Shown here: piece after piece, positions 1-7,245 of the stretch
Numbering within the stretch: the stretch's first letter is position 1
How the letters are laid out: each line of letters opens with the position of its first letter
Assembly (NCBI GenBank): GCA_023434095.1
Contig: JAEYTJ010000227.1
Coordinates: forward strand, 1-13,730
Direction of reading: 5' to 3'
Source: Pseudomonadota bacterium
GTDB taxonomy: Bacteria > Pseudomonadota > Alphaproteobacteria > Rhizobiales > Xanthobacteraceae
DNA length: 13,730 nucleotides
The notes under the pieces: generated by a model
The model's database searches: none
Seen by the model: only the letters and a program-made list of their open reading frames with translations
Told to the model about the DNA's origin: nothing
Translations under genes and position numbers: made by a program

Positions 1-79
1 GGCCCCGCGCCTCCAGCGCGCAGCGCACCGCATTGCCGATCAGCCCGGCGCCGCCGGTGACGAGGACATGGCGCTCCAT
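1..79 (-). CDS. NAD-dependent epimerase/dehydratase, N-terminal fragment (cut by window edge)
   Basis: Only about 26 residues are visible, starting MERHVLVTGGAGLIG. This is the first beta strand plus the glycine-rich NAD(P)-binding loop (G-G-A-G-L-I-G, fitting GxxGxxG) of an extended short-chain dehydrogenase / sugar-nucleotide epimerase-like Rossmann fold. The rest lies outside the window, so substrate and full length cannot be judged. The start ATG overlaps the stop of the upstream ABC ATPase as TGATG, which points to translational coupling and membership of the same operon as the importer. The job is therefore probably to act on the imported compound or a derivative; that is inference from position only. 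The fold is fairly certain, the precise function is not. Confidence 0.75.
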   Translation of the reverse strand, partial: MERHVLVTGGAGLIGNAVRCALEARG

Positions 80-1749
80 CACGCGGTTCCCGCAAGACGC
101 CGGGCCTCGGCCCGGTCGCGCTGGAGCAGGCCCTGCTCGATGGGCAGTTCGGCGGAAAGCAGCATGCGCGTATAGTCCTGCGTCGGGTGGGCGAAGATGG
201 TCTCGGTCTCGCCGTACTCGACGATCTTGCCGTGGCGCATGACCGCGACATTGTGGGCGAGCGAGCGCACCGAGTTGAGGTCGTGGGTGATGAACAGCGC
301 CGACATGCCGATCTCGGCCTGCAAGTCGCGCACCAGATCGATGATCTGCGCCCTCACCCGGATGTCGAGCGCCGTGGTCGGCTCGTCGAACACCACGAAG
401 TCCGGCCCGGTGGCCAGCGCGCGGGCAATGCCGATGCGCTTCTGCTCGCCGGCCGTCAGTTCGTGCGGATAGGCCTCGGCGAGGCTTTGCGGCAGATGCA
501 CCAGATCGAGCAGGTCCTTCACTCGGCGCTCGCGGCCGCGCGCGTCGAGGCCGGGGTCGAGCCGCAGCGGCTCGGCGATCAGCGCGCGCACCGGCCAGCG
601 GGGGTTGAGCGCGACATAGGGCTCCTGGAACACCATCTGCACGCGCCGGCGCAGCGGGCGGAAATCGCCGGCCGGCATGGCGGTTATGTCGACGCCGTCG
701 AAGGTGATGCCGCCGCCGTCGCAGTCTAGCAGCCGCACCAGGCACTGGCCGACCGTCGTCTTGCCGGAACCGCTCTCGCCCACCAGCGCCAGCGTCTCGC
801 CGCGCCCGACGGAGAAGGAGACGTCGTCGATCGCCCACACCACTTCCGTGCTGCCGGCGATGGGGAAGAACTTCTCCAGCCGGCGCACGTCGAGCAGCGG
901 CCGGGCGCGCGGCGCGTTCTCCTCCGAGGCGGCCCCGTGCCCCGCCATCGGTGTCGGGCGCACCCGCGCCGCGTCGAGCAGCGTGCGGCTGTAGCCGTCG
1001 CGCGGGCCCTCGAGGAAATGGCCGACCTCGCCGAGTTCGACGATGCGCCCGTCCTTCATGATCGCCACGCGGTCACAGTAATGGGCGATGATGCCGAGAT
1101 CGTGGGTGATGAGCACGACGCCGGCGCCAAGCTCGCGACAGCGCTTCACCAGAAGGTCCAGCACCTGCACCTGGATGGTGGCGTCGAGGCCGAGCGTCGC
1201 GTCGTCGGCCAGCACGATGTCGGGACTGGCGACCATCGCCATGGCGATGACCACGCGCTGCGCCATGCCGCCGGACAGTTCGTGCGGATAGGCCTTCGCC
1301 CGCCGCTGCGGGTTGACGATGCCGACCTGCGCGAGAAGGTCCACCGCCGCCGCCCATGCCTCCCGCCGTCCGCAGGCGCGGTGCGCCCGCAGCACGCGCG
1401 CGATCTGCGCGCCGACCGTCGCCACCGGGTCCAGCAGCGCCTTCGCATTGGTGCCGATCAGCGCGATGCGGGCCCCGCGCAGCTTGCCCTGCTCCGCCTC
1501 GCCGAGCCCGAGCACCGAGGCACCGTCGAGCCTTATGTCGCCCTCGACGATGCGCCCGCCCTCGGGCAGCAGGTCGAGCAGGCTGCGCGCCAGCACCGAC
1601 TTGCCGGCGCCGGTCTCGCCGACGATGCCCAGCACCTCGTCGCGACGCAGCTCGAAGGAAACGCCCGACAGCGCCTTGGGCGAACCGTCGCCGAAATCGA
1701 CGCTGAGATTGTCCACCGCCAGCAGCGGCGCGGCATGCGGCGCTCTCAT
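79..1749 (-). CDS. Fused dual-domain ABC transporter ATPase (DppD-DppF type), 556 aa
   Basis: Cytoplasmic ATPase that powers the peptide/nickel-family importer encoded upstream. It has two nucleotide-binding domains in one chain. NBD1 (about 8-262) has Walker A GETGAGKS (44-51), signature LSGGM (158-162) and switch His216. NBD2 (about 285-535) has Walker A GESGSGKT (324-331), Q-loop Gln375, Walker B FDEPTTALD with Glu456, and switch His489. Each domain ends in an OppD/DppD-like C-terminal segment (for example GETETIFAHPTQDYTRMLL). NBD1 is atypical: Thr100 replaces the Q-loop Gln and Asp183 replaces the catalytic Glu (ADDATLGLD). The NBD2 signature is LTAGE instead of LSGGQ. The ATG at 1749 overlaps the permease stop as ATGA and has an AAGGGA Shine-Dalgarno 7 bases upstream; the frame stays open further upstream, but that part lies inside the permease gene. 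The stop overlaps the epimerase start. The transported substrate cannot be told from the ATPase. Confidence 0.93.
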   Translation of the reverse strand: MRAPHAAPLLAVDNLSVDFGDGSPKALSGVSFELRRDEVLGIVGETGAGKSVLARSLLDLLPEGGRIVEGDIRLDGASVLGLGEAEQGKLRGARIALIGTNAKALLDPVATVGAQIARVLRAHRACGRREAWAAAVDLLAQVGIVNPQRRAKAYPHELSGGMAQRVVIAMAMVASPDIVLADDATLGLDATIQVQVLDLLVKRCRELGAGVVLITHDLGIIAHYCDRVAIMKDGRIVELGEVGHFLEGPRDGYSRTLLDAARVRPTPMAGHGAASEENAPRARPLLDVRRLEKFFPIAGSTEVVWAIDDVSFSVGRGETLALVGESGSGKTTVGQCLVRLLDCDGGGITFDGVDITAMPAGDFRPLRRRVQMVFQEPYVALNPRWPVRALIAEPLRLDPGLDARGRERRVKDLLDLVHLPQSLAEAYPHELTAGEQKRIGIARALATGPDFVVFDEPTTALDIRVRAQIIDLVRDLQAEIGMSALFITHDLNSVRSLAHNVAVMRHGKIVEYGETETIFAHPTQDYTRMLLSAELPIEQGLLQRDRAEARRLAGTA

Positions 1750-2588
1750 CGGCGGTCCCTTGTGGTGGGGTCGGACAGGTCCTTCGCCATGTCGCCGATC
1801 AGCGCGAAGCTGAGCACGGCGACGACGATGGCCAGCCCCGGAAACAGCGACACCCACCAGACGCCGAGGATCATCTGCTGCGCGCCGGAAGAGACCATCA
1901 GCCCCCATTCCGGCGTCGGCATCCGCACCCCGGCGCCGACGAAGGACAGGCCGGCGGTGAGCAGGATGGCGAGGCCGACGCTGATCGAGATCTGCACGAT
2001 CGCCGGGGTCAGGGCGTTGGGCAGGATGTGGCGGAACATGATGGAGAAGTCGGTCGCGCCGCTGCACCGTGCCGCCGCCACGAACGGCCGCTCGCGCAAC
2101 GACAGCACCTCCGCCCGGATGACGCGGGCGAACATCGGGATGAACAGCACGGCGAGCACGATCGACACGTTCCAGATTTCCTGCCCCATGACGGAGACAA
2201 GCGCCATGCCGAGCACGAAGATCGGGAAGGACTGGATGAAGTCGAAGACCCGCATGACCAGCGAGGACAGCCAGCCGCGGTAGAAGCCGATCAGCAGCCC
2301 GACCGGCACGCCGATGACAAAGGCCACCGCGACGGCGGTGAGCGAGATCAGCAAGTTGATGCGGGTGGCGTAGATGACGCGGGCATAGATATCCATGCCC
2401 GACACATCCGTACCGAACCAGTGCGCCAGCGAGGGCGGCTCCAGCGAGGCGAGCGGGTCGGCCTCGACAGGCGAATAGGAGGTGAGCCAGGGCGCGAACA
2501 GGATAGCGATCACCTGCAGGGCCAGCAGCCCTAGCCCGACCATCGCGCCGGGATGGCGGCGCAGATAGCGCATGAAATCCGCCCTCAT
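1746..2588 (-). CDS. ABC transporter permease, DppC/OppC family, 280 aa
   Basis: Second inner-membrane subunit of the family 5 importer. The N-terminus is a short cytoplasmic stretch followed by a first membrane helix (about 14-35). The conserved OppC periplasmic motif follows: WFGTDVSGMDIYARVIYATR, near residues 57-76. Several more hydrophobic helices follow. The cytoplasmic EAA loop that docks to the ATPase is visible as VAAARCSGATDFSIMFRHIL with the usual central Gly. The length is normal for the family (about 270-300). It starts at an ATG that overlaps the stop of the upstream permease (ATGA) and ends in an ATGA overlap with the ATPase gene, so the three genes are almost certainly translated as a coupled unit. 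I see no defects. The family is secure and the substrate unknown. Confidence 0.93.
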   Translation of the reverse strand: MRADFMRYLRRHPGAMVGLGLLALQVIAILFAPWLTSYSPVEADPLASLEPPSLAHWFGTDVSGMDIYARVIYATRINLLISLTAVAVAFVIGVPVGLLIGFYRGWLSSLVMRVFDFIQSFPIFVLGMALVSVMGQEIWNVSIVLAVLFIPMFARVIRAEVLSLRERPFVAAARCSGATDFSIMFRHILPNALTPAIVQISISVGLAILLTAGLSFVGAGVRMPTPEWGLMVSSGAQQMILGVWWVSLFPGLAIVVAVLSFALIGDMAKDLSDPTTRDRR

Positions 2589-3637
2589 ACCCGTATCCTC
2601 GGATCGGCGAGTTCGTAGAGGATGTCGACCACGGTGTAGACGACCAGGATGAAGGTGGCGGCCACCAGCACGAAACCCTGCAGCGCGGGGTAATCGCTGT
2701 TCACCACCGCCTGCACCGCATATTGCCCCAGCCCGCCCCAGGAGAAGATGGTCTCCACCAGCACCGCCGCACCCAGCAGGAAGCCGACCATGAAGCCGAC
2801 CAGCGTGATGATCGGCGGCAGGCAGTTGCGCAGCGCGATGCGGCGGATGGTGCGCTCCGGCAGGCCTGAGGCACGGGCGTGGCGAATGAAATCGCTCCGG
2901 TAGACATCGGCGAAGACAGTCTTGGTCATCTTCATCAGCGCCCCGGCATTGACGATGGCGAGGGTCAGCACCGGCAGGACCAGGCGTCCGGCTGATGAGA
3001 AGAAGGCCTGCGGGTCGCGGGCGATCAGGGCGTCGATGGTGTAGAAGCCGGTCACCGCCGGCGGCGGGGTGACGAAGGTGTCGATGCGCCCGAACGGCGC
3101 CGCCGCCCAGCCCAGCATGTAGAAGAAGAAGTAGATCAGCAGCAGCCCGATCCAGAAATCCGGTATGGCGCCTGCCGCGAGCCCATACACCCGGCTGCCG
3201 ACATCCACCGGCCCGCCCGGCCGCACCACCGAGACGATGGCCAGCGTCACGCCGATGAGGATGGTGAGCGCCATCGCATAGGTGATCAGCTCCAGCGTCG
3301 CCGGGGCACGCTCCAGCAGGTCGGAGACGACCGGCTGTGAGGTGAAGATCGAGGTGCCGAGATCGCCATGCAGGGCGTTCCAGACATAAAGCAGGAACTG
3401 GTCCCAGACCGGTAGGTCGAGCCCCAGCCGCTCGCGGAAGGCGGCGATGGTCTCCGGCGTCGCCATGTTGCCGAGCAGCAGCAGCGCGGGGTCGCCCGGC
3501 AGCAGGCGCACGAGCAGGAACGTCACCATCATCACCCCGAACAGCTGGGGCACCAGCATGATGAGGCGGCTGACGACGATTTTCAGCGGGCGGGGAACGG
3601 TACCCCAGAAACCGGCGAGGCGGACGGCGACTGTCAT
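2585..3637 (-). CDS. ABC transporter permease, DppB/OppB family, 350 aa
   Basis: First inner-membrane subunit of the importer. It has the N-terminal helix expected of DppB (residues about 18-46, ending VRLLPGDPA), the conserved LGLD-P segment, the LHGDLGTS motif, and an EAA loop (FIRHARASGLPERTIRRIAL). It ends with LADPRIRV, the typical DppB tail. At 350 residues it is slightly longer than the common 300-340; the extra length lies in a periplasmic loop rich in Pro and Phe (about residues 200-230). The ATG at 3637 was chosen because the family N-terminus begins just after it and an AAGGA sequence lies upstream. The frame is open further upstream but that part lacks homology-like features and would run back into the binding-protein gene. 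A 77-base gap with a strong hairpin separates it from the binding-protein gene. Confidence 0.93.
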   Translation of the reverse strand: MTVAVRLAGFWGTVPRPLKIVVSRLIMLVPQLFGVMMVTFLLVRLLPGDPALLLLGNMATPETIAAFRERLGLDLPVWDQFLLYVWNALHGDLGTSIFTSQPVVSDLLERAPATLELITYAMALTILIGVTLAIVSVVRPGGPVDVGSRVYGLAAGAIPDFWIGLLLIYFFFYMLGWAAAPFGRIDTFVTPPPAVTGFYTIDALIARDPQAFFSSAGRLVLPVLTLAIVNAGALMKMTKTVFADVYRSDFIRHARASGLPERTIRRIALRNCLPPIITLVGFMVGFLLGAAVLVETIFSWGGLGQYAVQAVVNSDYPALQGFVLVAATFILVVYTVVDILYELADPRIRV

Positions 3638-3714
3638 GCGGGGCTCGTGCGTCCTTGGAGAGGAGCGGCGGGGACCCCGGCAGATGCCGGGATCCCCTCG
3701 GGCGCGGCGTGGGC
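3638..3714 (-). promoter_or_regulatory. Intergenic hairpin between binding-protein and permease genes
   Basis: Positions 3670-3682 and 3685-3697 form a 13-base inverted repeat (GGGGACCCCGGCA / TGCCGGGATCCCC). On the minus-strand RNA every pair can form, with one G-U wobble. There is no U-tract after it, so it is unlikely to be a full terminator. Such hairpins between a binding-protein gene and its permease genes commonly protect the upstream message from 3' decay and let only part of the transcripts continue, giving excess binding protein. That role is known for other importers and is inferred here from position. Confidence 0.6.
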
Positions 3715-5394
3715 TCAGTCCTTGTACATGTCGTAGAAGGCGTTGCCGTTCGGCGTGTACCAGGAATAGCCCTTCACATTGGCACGGGTGGCGAGCTGGT
3801 AGCCGGGGTTCATCAGGAACACCCAAGGCGCGCCCTCCATGGTGACCTGCTGCACACGCTTCATGTCGGCGAGGCGCTTGGCCTCGTCGGTGCTGGTCAG
3901 GCCGGCATTGATGAGGCTGTCGACTTCCGCGCTCTTGAACTTCGAGTAGTTGATCGCCGAGGCGCTGTTGAGCCAGAGATTGGCGACATAGGCCGCGTCC
4001 GGCACGATCGCCATGTCGCGGAAGAAGTACATCGGCACCTCGCCCTTGGTGTAGCGCTCGACCAGCGTGGAGGCCGGCAGCTTCAGCAGCTCGACGTCGA
4101 TGCCGCCCTTGGCGAAGGCCGATTTGAGGATGACCGCGATCTCCTCCTCGATCTGGTCGCCGGTGCGATAGGCGAGCTGGGTCTTGAAGCCCTCGGGGAA
4201 GCCGGCCTCCTTCAGCAGTTCCTTCGCCTTGGCGGGATCGTTGTTGAAGAAGAAGTATTCGTCGGTGAAGGCCGGGTAGATCTCGGAAATCGGGCTCTTG
4301 GTGAGGCGTGCGGTGTTGAAGTACACGCTCTTGAGGATTTCCTCGCGCGGCACGAGGTAGTTCACCGCCTGGCGGACCTTCAGATTGTCGAAGGGCGGCT
4401 TGGCGTTGTTCATCTCCACGCGGTGGATGAAGTTGCCGAACACCTTGTAGACGGTGACGCCGGGCACCTTCGAGAGCAGGGCCAGCTCGCGCGGCAGCAG
4501 ATATTCGGCGACATCCACCGAGCCGGCCTGCAGGGCCGCGACACGGTTGGCCGAGGTCGGCATCTCGCGCAGGATGACCCGCTTCAGCTTGGCCGGGCCG
4601 CGCCAGTAGTTCGGGTTGGCGTCATAGACCACTTCCTGGCCCGGCGTGTACTTGGTGATCTGGTAAGGCCCGAAGGACGCGGTGTTGGTGGAGAGCCAGC
4701 GCGCCCCCCACGGGTCCTCGGGGGTCAGGTGTTTCTTCACCTCGACGGCGTCGAGGATACCGAGGTCGCTGTTGATCCAGATGCGGTCGAGCAGCGGCGA
4801 AGGATTGGGGATCGACACGGTGACGGTATGGTCGTCCACCTTGGTGAAGGCGACCTTCGGATCCTCGATCTTGAAGATCTGCGTCATGTACCAATGGAAG
4901 TTCGACTTCATGTTCCAGCCGCGCTCGAACGACCACATCACGGTGTCGGCGTCGAGCTCGTTGCCGTTGTAGGACTTCACGCCCTTGCGCAGCTTGAAGG
5001 TGATGGACTTCTTGTCGGGCGAAAGCTCGTAGCTCTCCGCCAGCGCCCCCTCGATGGTGGTGAAATCCTCGTAGAGGATGCCGTCGTCGCCCTTCTTCTG
5101 GGCATAGCCGAGCAGGCGCTCATTGACGTTGCGGCGCACCTCGTGGCCGGCCTCGGTCGGCGGGTATTCCTGATCGAGCGATTCCGGCGTGCGCGGGGCG
5201 GCGACCACGAGCGTGGTCTTCGCGTCCTGCGCCAGCGCGGGCACGGGCGCGGCCAGCAGCGCCGCCAGCAGGCCGGCACCAATGCCGCCCGCCAGAAGGC
5301 CGGCTCGGGCGCGCCGGGCGGGGGCCATGCCGCGGGACGCCATGAGGGCCCGCCGTCCGAGGTCGAGAAGTCCGGTACTCACTGTGCCAAGCAT
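3715..5394 (-). CDS. Family 5 ABC transporter substrate-binding protein (peptide/nickel type), 559 aa
   Basis: Periplasmic ligand-binding protein that feeds the permease pair downstream. The N-terminus has an Arg-rich stretch (about 20-31), a hydrophobic core (about 32-50) and an Ala-x-Ala site (PALA-QDA, near 55), so it is exported; no lipobox Cys is seen. The mature part shows SBP_bac_5 features: a start like TLVVAAPRTPESLDQEYPP, then ALAESYELSPDKKSITFKLR, then TASFGPYQITKYTPGQEVVY and NPNYWRGPAKLKRV, and PFDNLKVRQAVNYLV. I chose ATG 5394 because AGGGA lies 6 bases upstream; a TTG 18 bases earlier and a later ATG at 5343 are alternatives, and the long basic n-region makes the later one plausible. 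It is first in the operon, downstream of two FadR-type palindromes. Ligand unknown: the family includes binders of peptides, glycosides, opines and metals. Confidence 0.93.
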   Translation of the reverse strand: MLGTVSTGLLDLGRRALMASRGMAPARRARAGLLAGGIGAGLLAALLAAPVPALAQDAKTTLVVAAPRTPESLDQEYPPTEAGHEVRRNVNERLLGYAQKKGDDGILYEDFTTIEGALAESYELSPDKKSITFKLRKGVKSYNGNELDADTVMWSFERGWNMKSNFHWYMTQIFKIEDPKVAFTKVDDHTVTVSIPNPSPLLDRIWINSDLGILDAVEVKKHLTPEDPWGARWLSTNTASFGPYQITKYTPGQEVVYDANPNYWRGPAKLKRVILREMPTSANRVAALQAGSVDVAEYLLPRELALLSKVPGVTVYKVFGNFIHRVEMNNAKPPFDNLKVRQAVNYLVPREEILKSVYFNTARLTKSPISEIYPAFTDEYFFFNNDPAKAKELLKEAGFPEGFKTQLAYRTGDQIEEEIAVILKSAFAKGGIDVELLKLPASTLVERYTKGEVPMYFFRDMAIVPDAAYVANLWLNSASAINYSKFKSAEVDSLINAGLTSTDEAKRLADMKRVQQVTMEGAPWVFLMNPGYQLATRANVKGYSWYTPNGNAFYDMYKD

Positions 5395-5437
5395 GTTGCG
5401 TCCCTGGGTCAAGGGTGTCGGGGAAGATGGCTCATGC

Positions 5438-5446
5438 GGTCTGACC
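5438..5446. promoter_or_regulatory. FadR/GntR-type operator, copy 1
   Basis: GGTCTGACC, a 9-base palindrome with a free central base, matches the core of the E. coli FadR consensus (TGGTCNGACCA) and other FadR-subfamily GntR sites. It lies 44-52 bases upstream of the binding-protein start codon. Its centre is 26 bases from that of copy 2. No GntR gene is in the window, so the cognate regulator is unknown. Confidence 0.5.
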
Positions 5447-5454
5447 TGTTGCTA

Positions 5455-5485
5455 GAATTGCGCGGTCTGACCGCGCTGGCAATTC
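5455..5485. promoter_or_regulatory. Extended FadR/GntR-type operator, copy 2, overlapping a possible promoter
   Basis: The core GGTCTGACC at 5464-5472 is extended to the 17-base palindrome GCGCGGTCTGACCGCGC (5460-5476). This is flanked by a further inverted pair GAATTG (5455-5460) and CAATTC (5480-5485). On the minus strand the palindrome fills the 17-base space between TTGCCA (a 5/6 match to a -35 box) and AATTCT (a weak 3/6 match to -10). If that promoter is real, a repressor bound here would block RNA polymerase directly. The palindrome is certain; the promoter is tentative. Confidence 0.5.
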
Positions 5486-5701
5486 CAAATTTTGGACGCC
5501 ACGACGCCTGCTGATTAGGCAAGGCACGAGATCGGCTCGCAGGGGAAGAGAGTGACCACGTCTCCTTGAACCGTCTATCTCATATGGTTTCATCAGGGGT
5601 ATTGGAGCGCCGCCCAAGGAACAGGCGCCCGCTGGCGACATTCGACAAGCGCGCCGACGCGCGCATCCAATCTTCCCGGATCCGAACAGACCATTGAAAG
5701 A

Positions 5702-5725
5702 GGTCAGACCACAATTTCAGATTGT
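5702..5725. promoter_or_regulatory. FadR/GntR-type operator, copy 3, with adjacent inverted repeat
   Basis: GGTCAGACC at 5702-5710 is the same palindrome as copies 1 and 2 with the central base complemented. It abuts ACAAT-TTCAG-ATTGT (5711-5725), a second inverted repeat. A degenerate copy, GAACAGACC (7 of 9 matching), lies at 5684-5692. The site is about 230 bases from copy 2, so looping between sites, or a separate promoter near nikO's 3' end, is possible. Confidence 0.4.
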
Positions 5726-5754
5726 CGACCTTTTTGTGCCGCTTCCCGCCGCGC

Positions 5755-5774
5755 CCCGCGAGGCTGCACGCGGG
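5755..5774 (-). terminator. GC hairpin after nikO, possible terminator of the nik operon
   Basis: CCCGCG (5755-5760) pairs perfectly with CGCGGG (5769-5774) across an 8-base loop, 33 bases beyond the nikO stop. There is no U-tract directly after the stem on the minus strand, so it is either a weak terminator or a 3' stabilising hairpin. Confidence 0.3.
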
Positions 5775-5806
5775 ACGACGAGGGCCACGGACTCCGGGCG
5801 CCGCGC

Positions 5807-6523
5807 CTAGTCTTCGCCGACCGGATGGATGTGGGGATGCGTGTGGCTGTGGCTGTGCGGGTGGGTGTGCAGTTCCGCCGGCATCAGCCGCCCGTCCTCG
5901 ATCGCCATTGCCCGCGTCGCCAGCTCGGCGATGAAGCCGTCATCATGCGACACCAGCAGCATGGCGCCAGGAAAGCCGTGCAGCGCCGCGCGCAGGCGCC
6001 GGCCATTCGCGGTGTCGACGCCGTTGGTCGGCTCGTCCAGCAGCAGTACGTCCGGTTTCATCGCCAGCAGCCCGGCGAGGCAGACGAGGCGCTTCTCGCC
6101 GCCGGAAAGCCGGTGACTGATGCGGGACGCCAGCGCATCGATGCCCAGCATCGCCAGTACCTCCCCGGCGCGGCGGAAGGCTTCCGCCTGCGTGCAGCCA
6201 AGGTTGAGCGGGCCGAAGGCGACATCCTCGATCACGCTCGGGCAGAACAGCTGGTCGTCGCTGTCCTGGAAGAGATAGCCGATCCGTGGGCGCAGGGCGC
6301 GGAACTCGCGCTCGCTGCGGCAGGGCGTGCCGAACAGACGCACCGTTCCGGCGGCCGGACGCTCCAGCCCGACCAGCGTGCGCAGCAACGTCGTCTTGCC
6401 CGCCCCGTTCGGCCCGACGATGGCCAGCCGCTCTCCCGCTGCCAGATGGAGGTCGACCCGGCTCAGCACCTCGGTGCCGTCTCGGGCGACGGTGATCCCC
6501 TCAAGGGCGAGCAGCGCGCTCAC
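5807..6523 (-). CDS. nikO: Nickel ECF-type transporter ATPase NikO (CbiO family), 238 aa
   Basis: Cytoplasmic ATPase of the nickel importer. Walker A GPNGAGKT (about 37-44), Q-loop FQDSDDQLF as in CbiO/EcfA proteins, signature LSGGEK, Walker B DVLLLDEPTNGVD and switch-His SHDD are all intact. The length is a little under the usual CbiO size, with one ATPase domain and no second fused copy. The C-terminus (219-234) is HTHPHSHSHTHPHIHP, eight His in sixteen residues, a likely metal-binding tail. Translation begins at a GTG that overlaps the nikQ stop as GTGA. It is last in the nik operon; its stop is TAG. With one ATPase gene, the active complex should hold a NikO homodimer. Assignment to nickel rather than cobalt rests on NikR and the NikR operator upstream. 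Confidence 0.93.
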   Translation of the reverse strand: MSALLALEGITVARDGTEVLSRVDLHLAAGERLAIVGPNGAGKTTLLRTLVGLERPAAGTVRLFGTPCRSEREFRALRPRIGYLFQDSDDQLFCPSVIEDVAFGPLNLGCTQAEAFRRAGEVLAMLGIDALASRISHRLSGGEKRLVCLAGLLAMKPDVLLLDEPTNGVDTANGRRLRAALHGFPGAMLLVSHDDGFIAELATRAMAIEDGRLMPAELHTHPHSHSHTHPHIHPVGED

Positions 6524-7245
6524 AGCCGGTCCGCCAGGGTGATCGCCGCGCCGAAGGCCAGCGCCGCCGTCGTGCCGGCCCAGTCGCGCAGGGTCGGTGC
6601 CGGCTGGGCGAGGCGGGGAAAGCGGCCCTCATAGCCCCGGCACAGCATCGCCTCCTCCACGCGCTGCGCCCGCGCCAGCGCCCGCACCAGCAGCATGCCG
6701 ACGAGATGGCCGTAGCTGCGCCAGCTGTGGCGGTTCGAGCCGGGCCGGAAGCCGCGCACCCGCATCGCCTCGATGAGGCGCCGCGCCTCGTCGCGGATCA
6801 GCGAGAGGTAGCGGGCCGTGAGCACGAACAGGCGGACGAGCGTCTCGGGCACATGGAGCCCGCGCAGCGCGCTGCCGAGCCGCACCGGCTCGACCGACCC
6901 CAGCAGCGTCGCCAGGATCAGCACCGAAGCCGAGACCTTGGCGGCGATCAGCGCCGCCCGCTCCACCCCCTCGACGCTCGCGGTCAGCGGCCCGAGGGAG
7001 ACCAGCGGCTGCCCCGGCAAAGTGAACGGCAGGGTGGCGAACAGCAGGAGGAGGAAGGCCTCGACATGCAGCAGCCGGCGCCACAGCCGGGCTTCGGGCC
7101 GGCGCCATGCCGTCGCCAGCGCCACCAGGACCAGCGCCGCCGCGGCGACGGGCAGCGTTCTCAGCTGCGACAGGCAGGCGAGAACGATGAAGGCCGCGAC
7201 GAGGCGCAGGCGGAGATCGCCGGAGGAGGGCGCGTCCGCAATCAT
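6520..7245 (-). CDS. nikQ: Nickel ECF-type transporter membrane coupling protein NikQ (CbiQ family), 241 aa
   Basis: Transmembrane coupling (T) subunit that joins the NikO ATPase to the NikM substrate-binding membrane subunit. Hydrophobic helices lie near the N-terminus (about 15-45 and 63-85) and in the middle (about 100-120), with a final one near the C-terminus. Two Arg-Gly coupling motifs typical of the family are visible in the cytoplasmic region: EAMRVRGF and EEAMLCRGY, which insert into grooves of the ATPase. ATG 7245 was chosen because it overlaps the nikL stop as ATGA; a GTG 21 bases earlier would also be in frame but lies within nikL. The stop overlaps the nikO start. No defect seen. 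Confidence 0.92.
   Translation of the reverse strand: MIADAPSSGDLRLRLVAAFIVLACLSQLRTLPVAAAALVLVALATAWRRPEARLWRRLLHVEAFLLLLFATLPFTLPGQPLVSLGPLTASVEGVERAALIAAKVSASVLILATLLGSVEPVRLGSALRGLHVPETLVRLFVLTARYLSLIRDEARRLIEAMRVRGFRPGSNRHSWRSYGHLVGMLLVRALARAQRVEEAMLCRGYEGRFPRLAQPAPTLRDWAGTTAALAFGAAITLADRL

Larger units (their letters stand above)
5395..5806. other. 412-base non-coding region between nikO and the importer operon
   Basis: No convincing gene. Short open frames here have no recognisable features, and the stretch is visibly less GC-rich than its neighbours (for example around 5480-5500, 5570-5600 and 5710-5735). It holds the 3' end of the nik operon transcript on the high side, with a GC hairpin at 5755-5774, and the presumed promoter and operators of the importer operon on the low side. 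Three exact copies of a GGTC-N-GACC palindrome are present. The central 180 bases (about 5515-5690) show nothing I can name. Confidence 0.7.

Noticed and set aside
937..2283. Long open frame on the plus strand antisense to the ATPase and permease genes
   Set aside because: High GC makes antisense frames open by chance. The opposite strand has clear ABC ATPase and permease motifs, and the plus-frame product shows no recognisable fold.
3655..5514. Very long plus-strand open frame opposite the substrate-binding protein
   Set aside because: It mirrors the codon bias of the real gene on the minus strand. The minus product has a signal peptide and family 5 motifs; the plus product is low-complexity His/Arg/Glu-rich text.
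5432..5641. Small minus-strand frame (about 69 residues) in the 412-base gap
   Set aside because: No ribosome binding site, no recognisable motif, and it would run through the two FadR-type palindromes upstream of the importer operon.
5822..5869. Tandem-like GTG/TGG-rich repeat as a CRISPR or structural repeat
   Set aside because: It encodes the His-rich tail of NikO in frame; no spacer structure.
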